This document shows, one piece after another, positions 1 to 9,400 of a stretch of DNA of 42,050 bases; the stretch's first letter is position 1; every line of letters begins with the position of its first letter. Both the position numbers and the translations under genes were made by a program. Origin of the DNA: JANNWF01 sp038205755. Lineage in GTDB: Bacteria; Pseudomonadota; Gammaproteobacteria; Xanthomonadales; Xanthomonadaceae. The stretch spans positions 1 through 42,050 of the forward strand of contig JBBRBN010000031.1 in assembly GCA_038205755.1 (NCBI GenBank), written 5' to 3'. The notes beneath the pieces were generated by a model, which worked only from the letters and a program-made list of their open reading frames with translations, was not told where the DNA came from and did no database searches.

Positions 1-3000
1 GTGGTCCAGGCTGGCTCATTGATGCCAGGGAAGCTGATGCCGGGTGTGGTCACGTTGTAGTCTAACCACGGGGTTTGGCTGACCTGTACGCCGCGATGCA
101 GGCCACGCACGCGGTAGCGGATGTTGGCGGTTGCTGCGGTCAGGCCCAACGAACCCGCGCCACCAGACACCTGCACCGGAATCGTCAACACGCTGTTGTT
201 GAACAGGTTGGTGTAGACGTTGCTCAGGATGTTGAGGTTAAAGCCGGTGGTTGTGCCCGCCGTGAACGGCGGTGCGCTGGAAACGACGGGCAGCATGATG
301 TTGGTGCGGGAGTTGGTGCTCTCGCCGTTGGTGAAGCTGAACTGGCGAACCATCCGATCCGTGGTGCCATCGCGATTGCTGTCGATGTCGATCTGATACT
401 CGTCACCGGTGCCTGCCTCCGGGGAGTCGAATTGCCCGTGCGCGGCGACCGCAAATACCAAGACGGTGGACTGGTTGTTGGTCGCTGCGGGGTCAAACGG
501 AGTGGCGCGGGATGCGAAGTCACTGGTGATGCCGACATGACTGACATCCGCGCCGCGTTGGCTGGTGCTGATACTTGGGGTGGGTTCGCCGAGGTAGGAC
601 AGCTCGAAACCTTTGGCAAACGACACAATGTCCACTGGCGACGGCGCAACGCTGAAGGTGGCCAAGTCAATAAACGCTGTGCTGGCACCGGTGTTGTAGC
701 CAACGCCGGTGAACACGAAGGTCGTCGGCGTACCCGCCACCGGCGGCGTTGCCGTCAAGGCCAGATCAGACGCCCGCCGCGGGAAGGCTTGCACGGTCAA
801 GCGGTGTGAAGCCGGGGACATGGCGGGCACAGTCGGAGTGAGCTCAATAAAGCCGGATGCCTCATTCATGAATTGACGCGGGCGGCGGTTGGCATCGGCG
901 ATGGCAGTGATGAACTGGAACGGGCGCAGCGACAGGTCTCGGGCGTGTCGCATTGCGGCGGCGTCGGCGGTGATACGCACCGGGAAGCTGACCTCGCCGT
1001 TGCCCGGTACGATCACCGCCAGGCCGTTCGGGAAGGAGAAACTGACGCCGGGCGTCTCAGTGACCGGCCGGAACGCAGCGGTGAACGTCTGTGCAGTTGC
1101 ACTCTTGTTGCGCACAGTGACCGTGCGATCTTGGGTGACCGTGCCGAGCACATCGAACACGCCGAAAGACACGTTCACCGTGCCCGTACGATTGGCACCG
1201 CCATCGGTCGGCGCCGGATCGACACCGAACATGATTACGCTGTTACCGCCGTTGGCATAGCGAGACAAGTCCCAACGACCCGCGCCCTGGCGGGTGACGC
1301 CCCAGATCTGGCCAGTCGGTGGGGTGAAAATGTCTGGCCCACCGGTGGTGAACACGTTGTTGACTGCGCTGTTTAGAAGCAGCGATTTCAGTTCGTAGTT
1401 GCTCCACGTTGGATTCAAGTTGTAGAGCAGGGCCATTGCACCGGCGGTGTGCGGCGCGGCGGATGAAGTGCCGTTGAAGCCACTGACGCCGTTGCCGGTA
1501 TTGACCAAAGCGACGGTGACGTTTTCTGCGGGCGCAGTGATGTCAGGCTTGATGCCCTCGTCGACCCGTCGCGGACCACGCGATGAATAAGCGGCCATCG
1601 TGTCTTGCGAGCCTCGATTGGTCGGGCTCATGGCGATTTGCAGTCCCGGACGCGCGGCCACGGTGCGGGCGACACCCGTATTCAAAGCGCCTCCGTCGGC
1701 CAGCAGGCCGCCGACGGCTTGGGTCACCAGCACGCTTGGAATGGCGATGGTCGGCAGATTGACGTTGGCCCCCATGCTGCCAATCGCGGCAGTGGTGCTG
1801 CTGGCGATCATCACGCCGGCGGCACCGGCACGCGCCGCAGCCAGCGACTTCTGATGGAAGCCGACAACGCCGCGATCAATCAGAACGAGCTTACCTGTGT
1901 AAGGATTATTGGTCACCGCAGGATTCATGGTGACGATCAGGTTGTTGCTGCCGTCAACGTTGAACAAGTTGATCGGCTGGCCGCTACCGTCGAGCAAGGT
2001 CACCAAGGGCGACAGGTCGTTGACTGGCGGATTGCCCGGCGGCTGCACGATGGGTGGCGTATATCCCACGGGGGCGGCAGCAAGGTTCTCTGCGAGATTG
2101 GGGCGCGCCCAAACGGTATCGGTCAGCGGCAGGCTACTGGCGGCGCTTGAGAACGACGCAGTTCCGAACTGAGTGATCGCGAAATTGGTCAGTGCCGGCT
2201 GTCCACCATTGGCCGGTGCATTGGCGACGCCGCCTGGAAACTGGTCATTGAAGGATGCCGCGACCGAAATGCCACCCGCGGCAACACCCGGCGAGCCGGT
2301 GATGTAATACGTGTCGTTGGCGTTACCGGCCGATAGGACAACGATCAAGCCAGCATCGGCGGCACGCTGTGCGGCCTGAGCTGAGGCTTCCTCGATATCA
2401 CCGGAATTCGAGCCCAAAGAAAGGTTGATAACGCGTAAACGCGGCGTTTGCGGCGGTTGCGGCATGTTGTAGTTCACCGTTTGCGCCTGGCCAGCCGCAT
2501 TGAATACGGTGCCGGTCAACGCGCCATCCCATGCGTTGGCGGGATTGGCCTGCCAGATGTAGACCGCGGTGGCGGCGTCCAGTGCCGAGGCGACCACCGC
2601 GCTTGAGCCGGCGGTACCGAACACGCGGAACGCATACAGGCTGGAGGCAGGCGCGTATCCCGGCGAAATACGCAGATCGGTGAGGATGTTGGGCTGGGTG
2701 CGATCGTGCGCCCCGGCATAGGTGGTGCCATCGTTGTTAACGCCGATGCCGCCGATCAAGCTGGCCACCGACGTGCCGTGACCACCGGTGTCCATCGTGT
2801 TGTTGTCAGGCAACGGAATCAGCGCAGCGTCTGTGGTGCCGTTGGCGCTGTAGGCGTCGCCCACAAAGTCATAGCCCCAGATGACCTTGGGGGTCGGAAA
2901 GTTGGCCGTGGTTAGATTGATCGGTGGGTTCGGGTAAGGGCTGGTGGTCGTTGCGCCCGCCGCGTACGCCGTGCCGCCCGGTCATGCAAACGCGGTGTGC

Positions 3001-3698
3001 ATGTGGTCAATGCCCGAGTCGATCACGCCCACACCGATAGCGGCGCCACGAAGATTCAAATCGGGTGCGACGGTGCCCCAAAAGGTGCGCGCGCCGGTGA
3101 AATCAATTGAGCTGACCGCGTGCGTTTCATGCGTCGCCAGCAGGCTGACGCTCTTGACACCAGGAATGGTGCTGAGGCCGGCGATGGCCGACTGTGGCAC
3201 GCGCACCGCGATGCCATTCTCAGCAAAGCGGGCATTGAACAGAATGTGGGCGTCAAAGCGGTTGACCAGCGCTTGGATCACGGCCTGCTGGCTGACCTGC
3301 AACTGCTGGCTGCGCAACATTGCCGAGTCGGCGGCTTGGCGTTCGGCGGCTGCCTTGAGGTCATCCGGACTGCCGGCGAACAGGAATCGGTTGGTCGCGA
3401 CAAAACGATCACGCTCGGCGACAAACACACTGGCAGCCGGCTCGTCAATGAGCTGCACGAAAACGCTGGCGCGTTCTTGCAGCGCTTGATCGGCGTCAAC
3501 GGAGACTTCTTCGACACGCGGTGAGGTAGTGGCAGTCTGGGTAGACGCGATAACCGGCGCGGCGTTGAGTCCGGCTCCGAAAATGACGGTGGCGATAGCC
3601 AGCGAGAGGGGCGTACGGGAAGATTTCAAGGGCGATCTCGACAAAAAAGAAGCGATGGAGGAAGGCCTGCAGTTAGGCGGTGCCGCGCAACTGCGCAC
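1..3698 (-). pseudogene. S8 subtilisin-like secreted peptidase interrupted by an in-frame TGA; 3' end outside window
   Basis: The frame runs from a GTG at 3698 to the window edge, about 1,232 codons, with a single stop: TGA at codon 239. I checked every codon from 2981 down to 3 and found no other stop. Before the stop lie a signal-peptide-like segment, an I9-like propeptide and the catalytic Asp (VIDSGID, about D227). After it, still in frame, come the His (GGHGTS, about H307), a protease-associated insert and the Ser (NGTSSAAPH, about S745), then beta-rich C-terminal sequence. The TGA therefore splits the triad and should abolish activity unless it is read through or is a sequencing error. 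No ATG fits the start; an internal TTG at 3629 followed by KSSRTPLSLAIATVIF would give a cleaner signal peptide. Its paralogue is the intact gene at 24300. The family call is firm; the pseudogene status rests on one base. Confidence 0.85.
2982..2984 (-). other. In-frame TGA inside the S8 peptidase frame
   Basis: On the minus strand the codons read ACC GCG TTT GCA TGA CCG GGC GGC ACG. A single G-to-T change in a glycine GGA codon would explain it: the restored Phe-Ala-Gly-Pro-Gly-Gly follows the glycine-rich pattern expected just after the Asp motif of S8 peptidases. The open frame on both sides shows this is a substitution, not a frameshift. Confidence 0.9.
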
Positions 3699-3805
3699 CG
3701 GGTAACCGGTCGAGTGTACGAAAAGTGGGCGTTACTGTCGCGTGCGGTGCAGCATTGGCGGCTACCGGCAGTGCAAGCGGAACCCATCCAAGCAAGGTCA
3801 CGCCT

Positions 3806-3963
3806 TAGCCCGCCTGTTTCATGAATCTCACACGCCTCGCTTTACTCTTGTCCGCGCAAGGAACTACCTCAGTCGGTCGTATGGCCCGATACGACGCTCC
3901 TACGGTAGTCCCTTGTGCGAACACTGTCCGATCATCGCGCGGATTCATGAAACATGCGAGTTA
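3806..3963 (+). repeat. MITE-like palindromic repeat, copy 1
   Basis: This element of about 158 bp is bounded by inverted ends containing GTTTCATGAAT (3816-3826) and its complement (3943-3953). The wider ends match imperfectly over about 22 bp. Inside, arms at 3850-3868 and 3904-3922 pair at about 16 of 19 positions, and a central hairpin has perfect 7-bp arms GTCGTAT/ATACGAC (3876-3895). The element is homologous to 23966-24130 in inverted genome orientation, but both copies have the same orientation relative to the S8 peptidase gene they precede. There is no credible coding sequence inside. It is probably a non-autonomous mobile repeat; a regulatory role is possible. Confidence 0.8.
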
Positions 3964-4234
3964 GTAGCCGGTCGGACTTAGGCGGTCGATGCGATTGCTG
4001 GCTGCGTGAGGACAGACAACGACGATTCGCAGGCGCACAGCAGCGCTATGGGCCAAGAATTGGCGGCGTGCGCTTTTTTCGAACACGCGGGCCGCGCAGA
4101 CGGATTTGCAGCCCGGCCGACCTACGTCCGACAGGCTGCTGGCCCCAACAGGCGCGCAGCGGCAGCGGCAGGTGGTGATGTCGACATGCCGCGGTGCCAA
4201 CGGCTTGCCACCATCGCTGCCCTACACTTCAGTC
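3964..4234. other. Intergenic region before queF
   Basis: Together with the flank at 3699-3805 and the repeat, this makes a 535-bp stretch without a gene between the divergent S8 peptidase gene and queF. I see no RNA gene, no clear sigma-70 promoter and no riboswitch fold I can defend. A preQ1 riboswitch would be the natural expectation ahead of queF, but I did not recognise its consensus. Confidence 0.4.
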
Positions 4235-5062
4235 ATGATCACCGTTCACGACTCCCCGCTCGGCAAGCCCAGCGTCTATGCCGGCCACTACGACCGCAGC
4301 CGCCTCTTTCCCATTCCGCGCGCGGCCCAGCGCGCCGCGCTCGGCGTCATTGATCCGCTGCCGTTTTTCGGTGGCGACATCTGGAACGCCTACGAGCTGT
4401 CCTGGTTGGACCCGCGCGGCCGGCCGCGGGTGGCGCTGGCGCGCTTCGACGTGCCGGCGCATTCGCCCTGCATCATCGAGTCCAAATCGCTCAAGCTGTA
4501 TCTGAATGGCTTCATGCAGGAGCGCCTCGCCAGTGCCGACGAGGTGACCGCTCGCCTGCTCGCGGATCTCAGCCACGCCGCCGGCTCGACGGTTGCCGTC
4601 GAAGTGCTGACGCCCGACCAGTTTGCCGGCGTCACGCTGAGCCCGCTGGGCGGGGCGCTGATTGACAACGCCGATGCCGACATCGACCACTACGGACCGC
4701 CGCTGCCGGAGCTGCTGGTCGCCCATCACGACCTGATTGTCAGTGAGGTGCTCACCACCAACACGCTGAAATCGAACTGCCCGGTGACCGGCCAACCCGA
4801 CTGGGCCAGCCTGCAGATCCGCTACCGCGGACCGCGCATCGGCCGTGCCGCCCTGCTGCGCTACGTCGCCAGCTACCGCGAACACGCCGACTTCCATGAG
4901 CACTGCGTCGAACGCATCTACCTCGACCTGCTGCAGCGCTGCGCCCCGGCCGACCTGTTCGTGCAGGCCCGCTATACCCGCCGCGGCGGCCTCGACATCA
5001 ACCCGTGGCGCAGCAGCCAACCCTGCCCAGCGCCCGACAATCGGCGCACGCCGCGCCAGTAG
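4235..5062 (+). CDS. queF: NADPH-dependent 7-cyano-7-deazaguanine reductase QueF
   Basis: The enzyme reduces the nitrile of preQ0 to the aminomethyl group of preQ1 in queuosine biosynthesis, in the cytoplasm. The 275-residue product matches the long, two-domain (type II) gammaproteobacterial form, about 280 residues in E. coli. Visible signatures are ESKSLKLYLNGF (about 82-93), the catalytic cysteine in LKSNCPVTGQPDW (C182, with D189), and EHADFHEHCVERIYLDL near 217-233. The frame stays open upstream to about 4106, but the ATG at 4235 gives the family N-terminus (MITVHDSPLGK). No strong ribosome binding site precedes it. The gene stands alone; no other que gene lies in the window. It converges on the arsenosugar-type operon, and its TAG stop forms part of a REP hairpin. 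Confidence 0.97.
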   Translation: MITVHDSPLGKPSVYAGHYDRSRLFPIPRAAQRAALGVIDPLPFFGGDIWNAYELSWLDPRGRPRVALARFDVPAHSPCIIESKSLKLYLNGFMQERLASADEVTARLLADLSHAAGSTVAVEVLTPDQFAGVTLSPLGGALIDNADADIDHYGPPLPELLVAHHDLIVSEVLTTNTLKSNCPVTGQPDWASLQIRYRGPRIGRAALLRYVASYREHADFHEHCVERIYLDLLQRCAPADLFVQARYTRRGGLDINPWRSSQPCPAPDNRRTPRQ

Positions 5063-5080
5063 AGCCGAGCTTGCTCGGCT
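5059..5080 (+). repeat. GTAG-headed REP hairpin (SMAG-like)
   Basis: GTAG at 5059-5062 is followed directly by a perfect 8-bp stem, AGCCGAGC (5063-5070) and GCTCGGCT (5073-5080), around TT. A GTAG tetranucleotide plus hairpin is the hallmark of the REP sequences described in Stenotrophomonas and relatives, which are recognised by REP-associated tyrosine transposases. The TAG of GTAG is the queF stop codon. The position between convergent genes is typical. There is no T-tract, so it is not a classic intrinsic terminator. Confidence 0.7.
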
Positions 5081-5107
5081 GATGCGGCATCGGGGTTGCG
5101 GGGTGAC

Positions 5108-6070
5108 TCAGCCGGCCAGCGCGCCGCCGCAGCTGGAGCCCTGCCCTGCGGTGCAGCCGTAGCAGTGCTTGGCGACAGCGATGTGGCGCGGGACCGTGCC
5201 TGCGAGCAGGTCGCGCAGGTGCGGACGGCCTTCGCCGGCGTGCTCGGAGGGCAGGTCGAACATCTGATTGAAGTCGCAGTCGTACAGAAAGCCACGCCAG
5301 TCGACGCTGAGCAGATCGCGGCACATCACGTTGGCGAGGTTGTCGTCGCGGTGGGCGGCGCGCAGGGTTTGCAGGTAGCTGTCGAATTTGCCCTTCGAGA
5401 GCAGCCACGAGCCGTAGCGCTTGATCGGCATGTTGGCGAGTGCGAACAGCTGGTTGAAGACGATGCCGAACTGCTCGCCAAGCAGGCGCTTATAGTCGGC
5501 CTCCAGCATTGACTGGTCGGGCGGCAGAAAGGCGCCGTTGGGGTTGTAGACCAGATTCAGTACCAGGCCGCTTTCCGGCATGCCGTAGCCAAGGGCGTTC
5601 AGCGTCTGCAGCGCGCGGATCGAAGATTCGAACACGCCCTCGCCGCGCTGTTCATCGACATTGGCCGCGCTATAGCAGGGCAGCGACGCCACGGCTTCTA
5701 CGCGATGCTCGGCCAGAAACGCCCCAACCCATTCGTAGCCGGGCTCTTCCATGATGGTCGGGTTGAGCCGGTCCATCACCGCAAGCCCGCGCGCGCTGGC
5801 CTGTTCGACCAGCCAGCGGAAGTGTGGATTCATTTCCGGTGAGCCGCCGGTCAGATCGAACTGGCGGACGCCGTGCTGCCCGGCCACCTGCAGCGCCAGC
5901 TCCATGGTCGCCCGGTCCATCAGCTCGGTGCGCCGCGGACCGGCGTTCACATGGCAGTGGATGCAGCTCAGATTGCACAGGTAGCCGAGGTTGAGCTGCA
6001 GCGTGCTCAGCGCACGGCGCTCGATGGCGGGAAAGTCGCTGTTCTGCAGCAGGGGCCAGGTGTCACGCAT
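5108..6070 (-). CDS. arsS: Arsenosugar biosynthesis radical SAM protein ArsS
   Basis: The 320-residue product is a radical SAM enzyme of the ArsS family, which is held to add a deoxyadenosyl group to methylated arsenic on the way to arsenosugars. The cluster-binding motif is CNLSCIHC (C32, C36, C39), followed by LTGGSPEMNPHF typical of this family. The C-terminal domain carries CRDLLSVDW, YDCDFNQM and a cysteine-rich tail (HCYGCTAG, then SSCGG). Some family members have selenocysteine in the tail; here it is cysteine. The ATG at 6070 has a good ribosome binding site (AGGAAA). It is the last gene of a minus-strand operon with two TIGR04282/TIGR04283-type proteins and a DUF547 protein, the usual arsS neighbours. 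No arsM methyltransferase is in the window, so the arsenic methylation step must be encoded elsewhere or be absent. Confidence 0.93.
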   Translation of the reverse strand: MRDTWPLLQNSDFPAIERRALSTLQLNLGYLCNLSCIHCHVNAGPRRTELMDRATMELALQVAGQHGVRQFDLTGGSPEMNPHFRWLVEQASARGLAVMDRLNPTIMEEPGYEWVGAFLAEHRVEAVASLPCYSAANVDEQRGEGVFESSIRALQTLNALGYGMPESGLVLNLVYNPNGAFLPPDQSMLEADYKRLLGEQFGIVFNQLFALANMPIKRYGSWLLSKGKFDSYLQTLRAAHRDDNLANVMCRDLLSVDWRGFLYDCDFNQMFDLPSEHAGEGRPHLRDLLAGTVPRHIAVAKHCYGCTAGQGSSCGGALAG

Positions 6071-6229
6071 CGCGGAGTTTTCCTGCAGGGAGTTTGGTGC
6101 CAAACCCGAAAGGTGTGCGGCGTTGCACTGCGTGGCGAACTCTGCGGTCAGCGGTGCGCCAGACCCGGGCGCCGTGTGGTTCGCCCGTGGAGTGCGACGC
6201 AACGCCGATACGCCCCATCGTCATCCGCA

Positions 6230-7069
6230 TCAGTCCGGGTTGGTGGCCCGCGATTCGGCGCTCGCTTTGGTGGAGCGCAGCGGCTGCAGCAGCAGCTGCA
6301 GGAGGCCCTGCTCAGCTGGCGCACGGAACTGCTCCAGACCTATCGGCATGCTCCGCTCGGGCTCGCGCGGCGCGGCGCGGTAGCTGCCAAACAGGTGGTC
6401 CCAAATGGAAAGATGAAAGCCATAGTTGCTGTCGGTCTCCACTCGCCAGGTCGAGTGATGGATGCGATGCATGGAGGGCGTGACCAGCAGCCGGCGCAGG
6501 CGACGGTCGAGTCGCTCGGGCAGGGCGAAATCGCTGTGGGTGAACAGGCTGCCCAGCGATAGCAGCACCTCGAACGCCAGCACCGCCAGCGGATGGGGCC
6601 CCAGAGCGACGACCAGCCCGAGCTTGATCAGCATCGATGCGCCGAGCTCGAGCGGATGAAAACGCACGCCGGTGCTGACATCGAACTGAATATCGCTGTG
6701 ATGCACGCGGTGCAGCCGCCAGAACAGCGGTATCCGATGGAACAGCCGATGCTGCCAGTAGATCGCCAGATCGAGCAGCAGCACGGCCAAGCCAAACTCC
6801 AGCCACCCCGGCCAAGCCAGCCAGCCGAACAGGCCGCCGCCGCGCGCCGCCACCGCCATGGCCAAAGCCACCGCCAGCAGCGGAAAGGCAAGCCGCAACA
6901 GCAGACTTCCGACCGCCACCAGGCCAAGATTGCGCAGCAGCCGACGCCCCTTTGCGCCGTCACCGCGCAGGGCAAAGCGACGCTGCAGCGCCCACAGCAG
7001 CACGCCGACCAGCACGAACGCCAGCAGTCGCAGCGGGCCCTCGATAGCCAGCAGCTCGGCGCTGCTCAC
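6230..7069 (-). CDS. Sterol desaturase / fatty acid hydroxylase family membrane protein
   Basis: This 279-residue polytopic membrane protein has three histidine clusters of the di-iron desaturase/hydroxylase superfamily: HRLFH, HRVHH and HRIHH, at roughly residues 105-210. Hydrophobic segments lie near residues 8-30, 45-75, 85-105 and 140-165. The GTG start at 7069 overlaps the TGA of the preceding gene (GTGA), so translation is probably coupled. The family hydroxylates or desaturates lipid-like substrates at the inner membrane; the substrate here is unknown. Its tight insertion between the arsenosugar glycosyltransferase-family gene and arsS suggests a lipid or membrane step in the same pathway, but that is inference. 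A 159-bp gap separates it from arsS. Confidence 0.88.
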   Translation of the reverse strand: MSSAELLAIEGPLRLLAFVLVGVLLWALQRRFALRGDGAKGRRLLRNLGLVAVGSLLLRLAFPLLAVALAMAVAARGGGLFGWLAWPGWLEFGLAVLLLDLAIYWQHRLFHRIPLFWRLHRVHHSDIQFDVSTGVRFHPLELGASMLIKLGLVVALGPHPLAVLAFEVLLSLGSLFTHSDFALPERLDRRLRRLLVTPSMHRIHHSTWRVETDSNYGFHLSIWDHLFGSYRAAPREPERSMPIGLEQFRAPAEQGLLQLLLQPLRSTKASAESRATNPD

Positions 7070-7752
7070 GCGGTTGACCGGACGCTGAGCAGCGACCGTG
7101 TCAGCTGCAGTAGCCGGCGCTGCTGCGGCAGCGGCTGAGCCAACCGCTGCAGTGCCTGCGCGAGCGTCAGCAGATCGTCGAACACATCGACATCGGTCAG
7201 CGTGGCGACCTCCTGCCAGCGGCCATGCGGCTGCATAGCGCGGCGGAATTCAGCGCCAGTATCAGCGCAGCTGTAGGGCACGCCGATCCAATCGACCAGC
7301 GGCAGCGAGCGGTTGGCGCCGACCACCCAGAAGCCGCCGTCGCTGGCCGGGCCCAGCGCGATGCGTGCTTCGTCGCCCTGCAGCCAGCGGTCGGCGGCGA
7401 TCAGCTCGGCGGCCTGCAGCTGCGGTGCGTCAGCGCCAATCAGCAGGCCGCGACCGTGGCGTGCAACCAGCGCGTCGTGCACCCGTGCCATGCGCGCGCC
7501 GAGCCCGCCGTCGCCCTGCCCCAGCCGTGGCAGCGACGACCACTGCGGATCGTCCAGCGCCTCCGGCTCGGCCACCGCCCAGTAGCAGGTCGCGAGGCCC
7601 ATGGCGCTCAGCTCGGCGGCAACCTCGGCGGTGGCCGCTGCGGCGCACTCGTACCATTCCAGCGCAGCGGCCTCGCCAAGGTTTGCGGCCAGACGGGTCT
7701 TGATCGGCGACCGGCCGGGTGTCTTGACGAAGATGGCGAGCCCGCCGCTCAC
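7066..7752 (-). CDS. TIGR04282-type arsenosugar biosynthesis protein (DUF2064 glycosyltransferase-like)
   Basis: The 228-residue product belongs to the DUF2064 group of GT-A-fold nucleotidyl/glycosyltransferase-like proteins that travel with arsS. Signatures are LAIFVKTPGRSPIKTRLA at the N-terminus, LLIGADAPQL at the acidic metal/nucleotide-binding position and LGPASDGGFWVVG. The GTG start at 7752 overlaps the TGA of the upstream glycosyltransferase (GTGA), and its own TGA overlaps the next GTG. The frame continues upstream without a stop, but that extension lies inside the neighbouring gene and looks like shadow sequence. The likely role is transfer or activation of a sugar in the arsenosugar pathway; the exact reaction is not established from sequence. 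Confidence 0.9.
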   Translation of the reverse strand: MSGGLAIFVKTPGRSPIKTRLAANLGEAAALEWYECAAAATAEVAAELSAMGLATCYWAVAEPEALDDPQWSSLPRLGQGDGGLGARMARVHDALVARHGRGLLIGADAPQLQAAELIAADRWLQGDEARIALGPASDGGFWVVGANRSLPLVDWIGVPYSCADTGAEFRRAMQPHGRWQEVATLTDVDVFDDLLTLAQALQRLAQPLPQQRRLLQLTRSLLSVRSTA

Positions 7753-8414
7753 TGCTTGCCGCCGGCAAACTGCCGCGCCTGCGCCGCGCTGAGCCGCAGA
7801 TGCGCCGCCGTGGTGCGCCACCAGCCGCGCTCGACATACTTGCGCGCGCTGGTGGAAAGCGCTGCACGCAGCGGACGCAGCGGCAGTCCGACGCGGCGCG
7901 CCGCCCAGACCAGCGCGTGGTCTTCGCCGCTGCTCAGTCGCTCGTCGAAGCCACCCAGCGCCTCGAACGCAGCGCGCGGCAGCAGAAAGCCCTGGTCGCC
8001 AAACGGCATCCGCAGCAGCCGGCTGCGCCACCAGGCGCCCAGCTGATTGATCGCCATCAGCGGTCCACCGTCGTGGAAGCGCAGATCGAAGTAAGCCAGC
8101 GCGGGCGCCTCGGCGAACCGCTCGATGGCGCCCAGAGCAGACCCATCGAAGCGACTGTCCGCATGCAGAAACCACAGCCACGGCCGCGAGCTGGCCGCCG
8201 CCCCCGCGTTCTGTTGGCGGCCGCGTCCGGCCGCGCCGCGCTGCACGATGACCGCTGGATCGATGTCTTTCGTCGGCTGCGCGTCACCCGCGACCAGCGA
8301 CAGCACGCGCTGCGCGTCGTCGGGCAGCCCCGACAGCAGCGGCAGCAGGCCACGCCATGCCGTGTCGCCCGGCCCGACCGGGACGACTACCGCAATGTCG
8401 GACAGTCTCGGCAC
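7749..8414 (-). CDS. TIGR04283-type arsenosugar biosynthesis glycosyltransferase (GT2)
   Basis: This 221-residue family 2 glycosyltransferase has a GT-A fold. Visible are the N-terminal AVVVPVGPGD strand, GAAGRGRQQNAGAA (nucleotide-sugar region), the acidic motif in WFLHADSRFDG (about residues 83-93) and FGDQGFLLPRAAFEALGGF. The only start giving a full family N-terminus is GTG at 8414, without a strong ribosome binding site. It overlaps the next gene by 4 bp. A 146-bp gap separates it from the DUF547 gene upstream, so an internal promoter is possible. It fits the sugar-transfer step of an arsenosugar-type pathway. Confidence 0.9.
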   Translation of the reverse strand: MPRLSDIAVVVPVGPGDTAWRGLLPLLSGLPDDAQRVLSLVAGDAQPTKDIDPAVIVQRGAAGRGRQQNAGAAASSRPWLWFLHADSRFDGSALGAIERFAEAPALAYFDLRFHDGGPLMAINQLGAWWRSRLLRMPFGDQGFLLPRAAFEALGGFDERLSSGEDHALVWAARRVGLPLRPLRAALSTSARKYVERGWWRTTAAHLRLSAAQARQFAGGKQ

Positions 8415-8560
8415 GGATCAGCGGCTGGCTGCGGCGGCAGTCACGAGGAAACCCGCGCGCGCTGCCCGCAGCACTCGGAGACCGCGTGCAAGGGTCGCTG
8501 TCGGGTTCATCGCAGTGCTCGCAGGAGGTGGAAACGGGCGGGGCAGCATGGCTACGATCA

Positions 8561-9400
8561 TCAGCGCTGGCCGGCCGGGTCGCGGTTGAGCAACCAGTCG
8601 TAGTCAAGGAAATTCAGCGTTGCAGCGCCTTGGCGAATCTGTGCCTGGGCGGTCGGATCATCCGTCAGCAGCTCGGCGTAGCGGGCAAGAAATGCATGCG
8701 GCGGCGACAGCGCGCTGTCGGGCGCCTTGAAGTCATCCGCGTACCAGTCGAACAGCCGCGACACCTCCAGCCGCGCGCGCTGCGCGCTGTAGCGATTGCG
8801 CGTACGGTCGCCCAGAAAGCGCCGGGTCTGGTCGTCCAGTTGGGCCTCCAGAGCGATCGCCGTATAAGCCTCCGGACGCAGCGCCGGACAGCCGATCGAT
8901 GCGCAGTTGACCGCGAAATGAATGCGCGGCTCGCTGAAGTCCGGCGCGCCGCGCAGCAGGCCATGCTCGATGTCGTCGAGACTGCGAGTGCTGCCCAACA
9001 GTGGCGCAATGGACTGCTTCCAGGGCGAGCGAAACACGCTGCCGAGATCCTTGATCGAGGTCAGATCGGGATAGCGGGTGAGGATCAGCTCGACCGTCCA
9101 GGCGTTGTAGGCGTTGATCAGAAAGGCCATCCGCTGCGGCGGACTCCAGCGATCAAACTCGGCACGAGTGACGCCCGCCAGCGGGTCCAGATAGGCGCGC
9201 AGGCTGGCTCGCTCAAGGCCAAAGCCGGCATAGTCGACCGTGCTGGTGTGGCCGTCAGTGCTCCAGCGCACGTGCGACTGCAGCAGCTTGGTCCAGGCCA
9301 CGTGGTCGTGGTCGTAAGCCTCCACTGGGACAGCACTGCCCGGCGCGGCACGCAGCGCCAAGGCCAGGCTGAGAAGAAGGAGCGCAGTCAGGATTCGCAT
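8561..9400 (-). CDS. Exported DUF547 protein
   Basis: The ATG at 9400 gives a signal peptide (MRILTALLLLSLALALRAAPG) and a mature DUF547 domain: YNAWTVELILTRYP, SIKDLGSVFRSPWK, the HGLLR/PRIHFAVNCASIGCPALRPEAY core with two conserved cysteines, and LNFLDYDWLLN at the C-terminus. Total length is 279 residues. A TTG at 9448 is an alternative start but places 16 polar residues ahead of the signal peptide. DUF547 is often found beside arsS, but its biochemical role is unknown. It is the promoter-proximal gene of the putative operon and diverges from the response regulator gene at 9605. Confidence 0.9.
   Translation of the reverse strand: MRILTALLLLSLALALRAAPGSAVPVEAYDHDHVAWTKLLQSHVRWSTDGHTSTVDYAGFGLERASLRAYLDPLAGVTRAEFDRWSPPQRMAFLINAYNAWTVELILTRYPDLTSIKDLGSVFRSPWKQSIAPLLGSTRSLDDIEHGLLRGAPDFSEPRIHFAVNCASIGCPALRPEAYTAIALEAQLDDQTRRFLGDRTRNRYSAQRARLEVSRLFDWYADDFKAPDSALSPPHAFLARYAELLTDDPTAQAQIRQGAATLNFLDYDWLLNRDPAGQR

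Noticed and set aside
2982..2984. Selenocysteine reading of the TGA in the S8 peptidase
   Set aside because: No S8 selenoprotein is known to me, no SECIS-like hairpin was seen just after the codon, and the neighbouring residues suggest glycine. A point mutation or base error is simpler.
4106..4234. N-terminal extension of QueF by 43 codons
   Set aside because: Known QueF proteins begin close to MITVHDSPLGK; the extension is arginine/alanine-rich and lacks a ribosome binding site.
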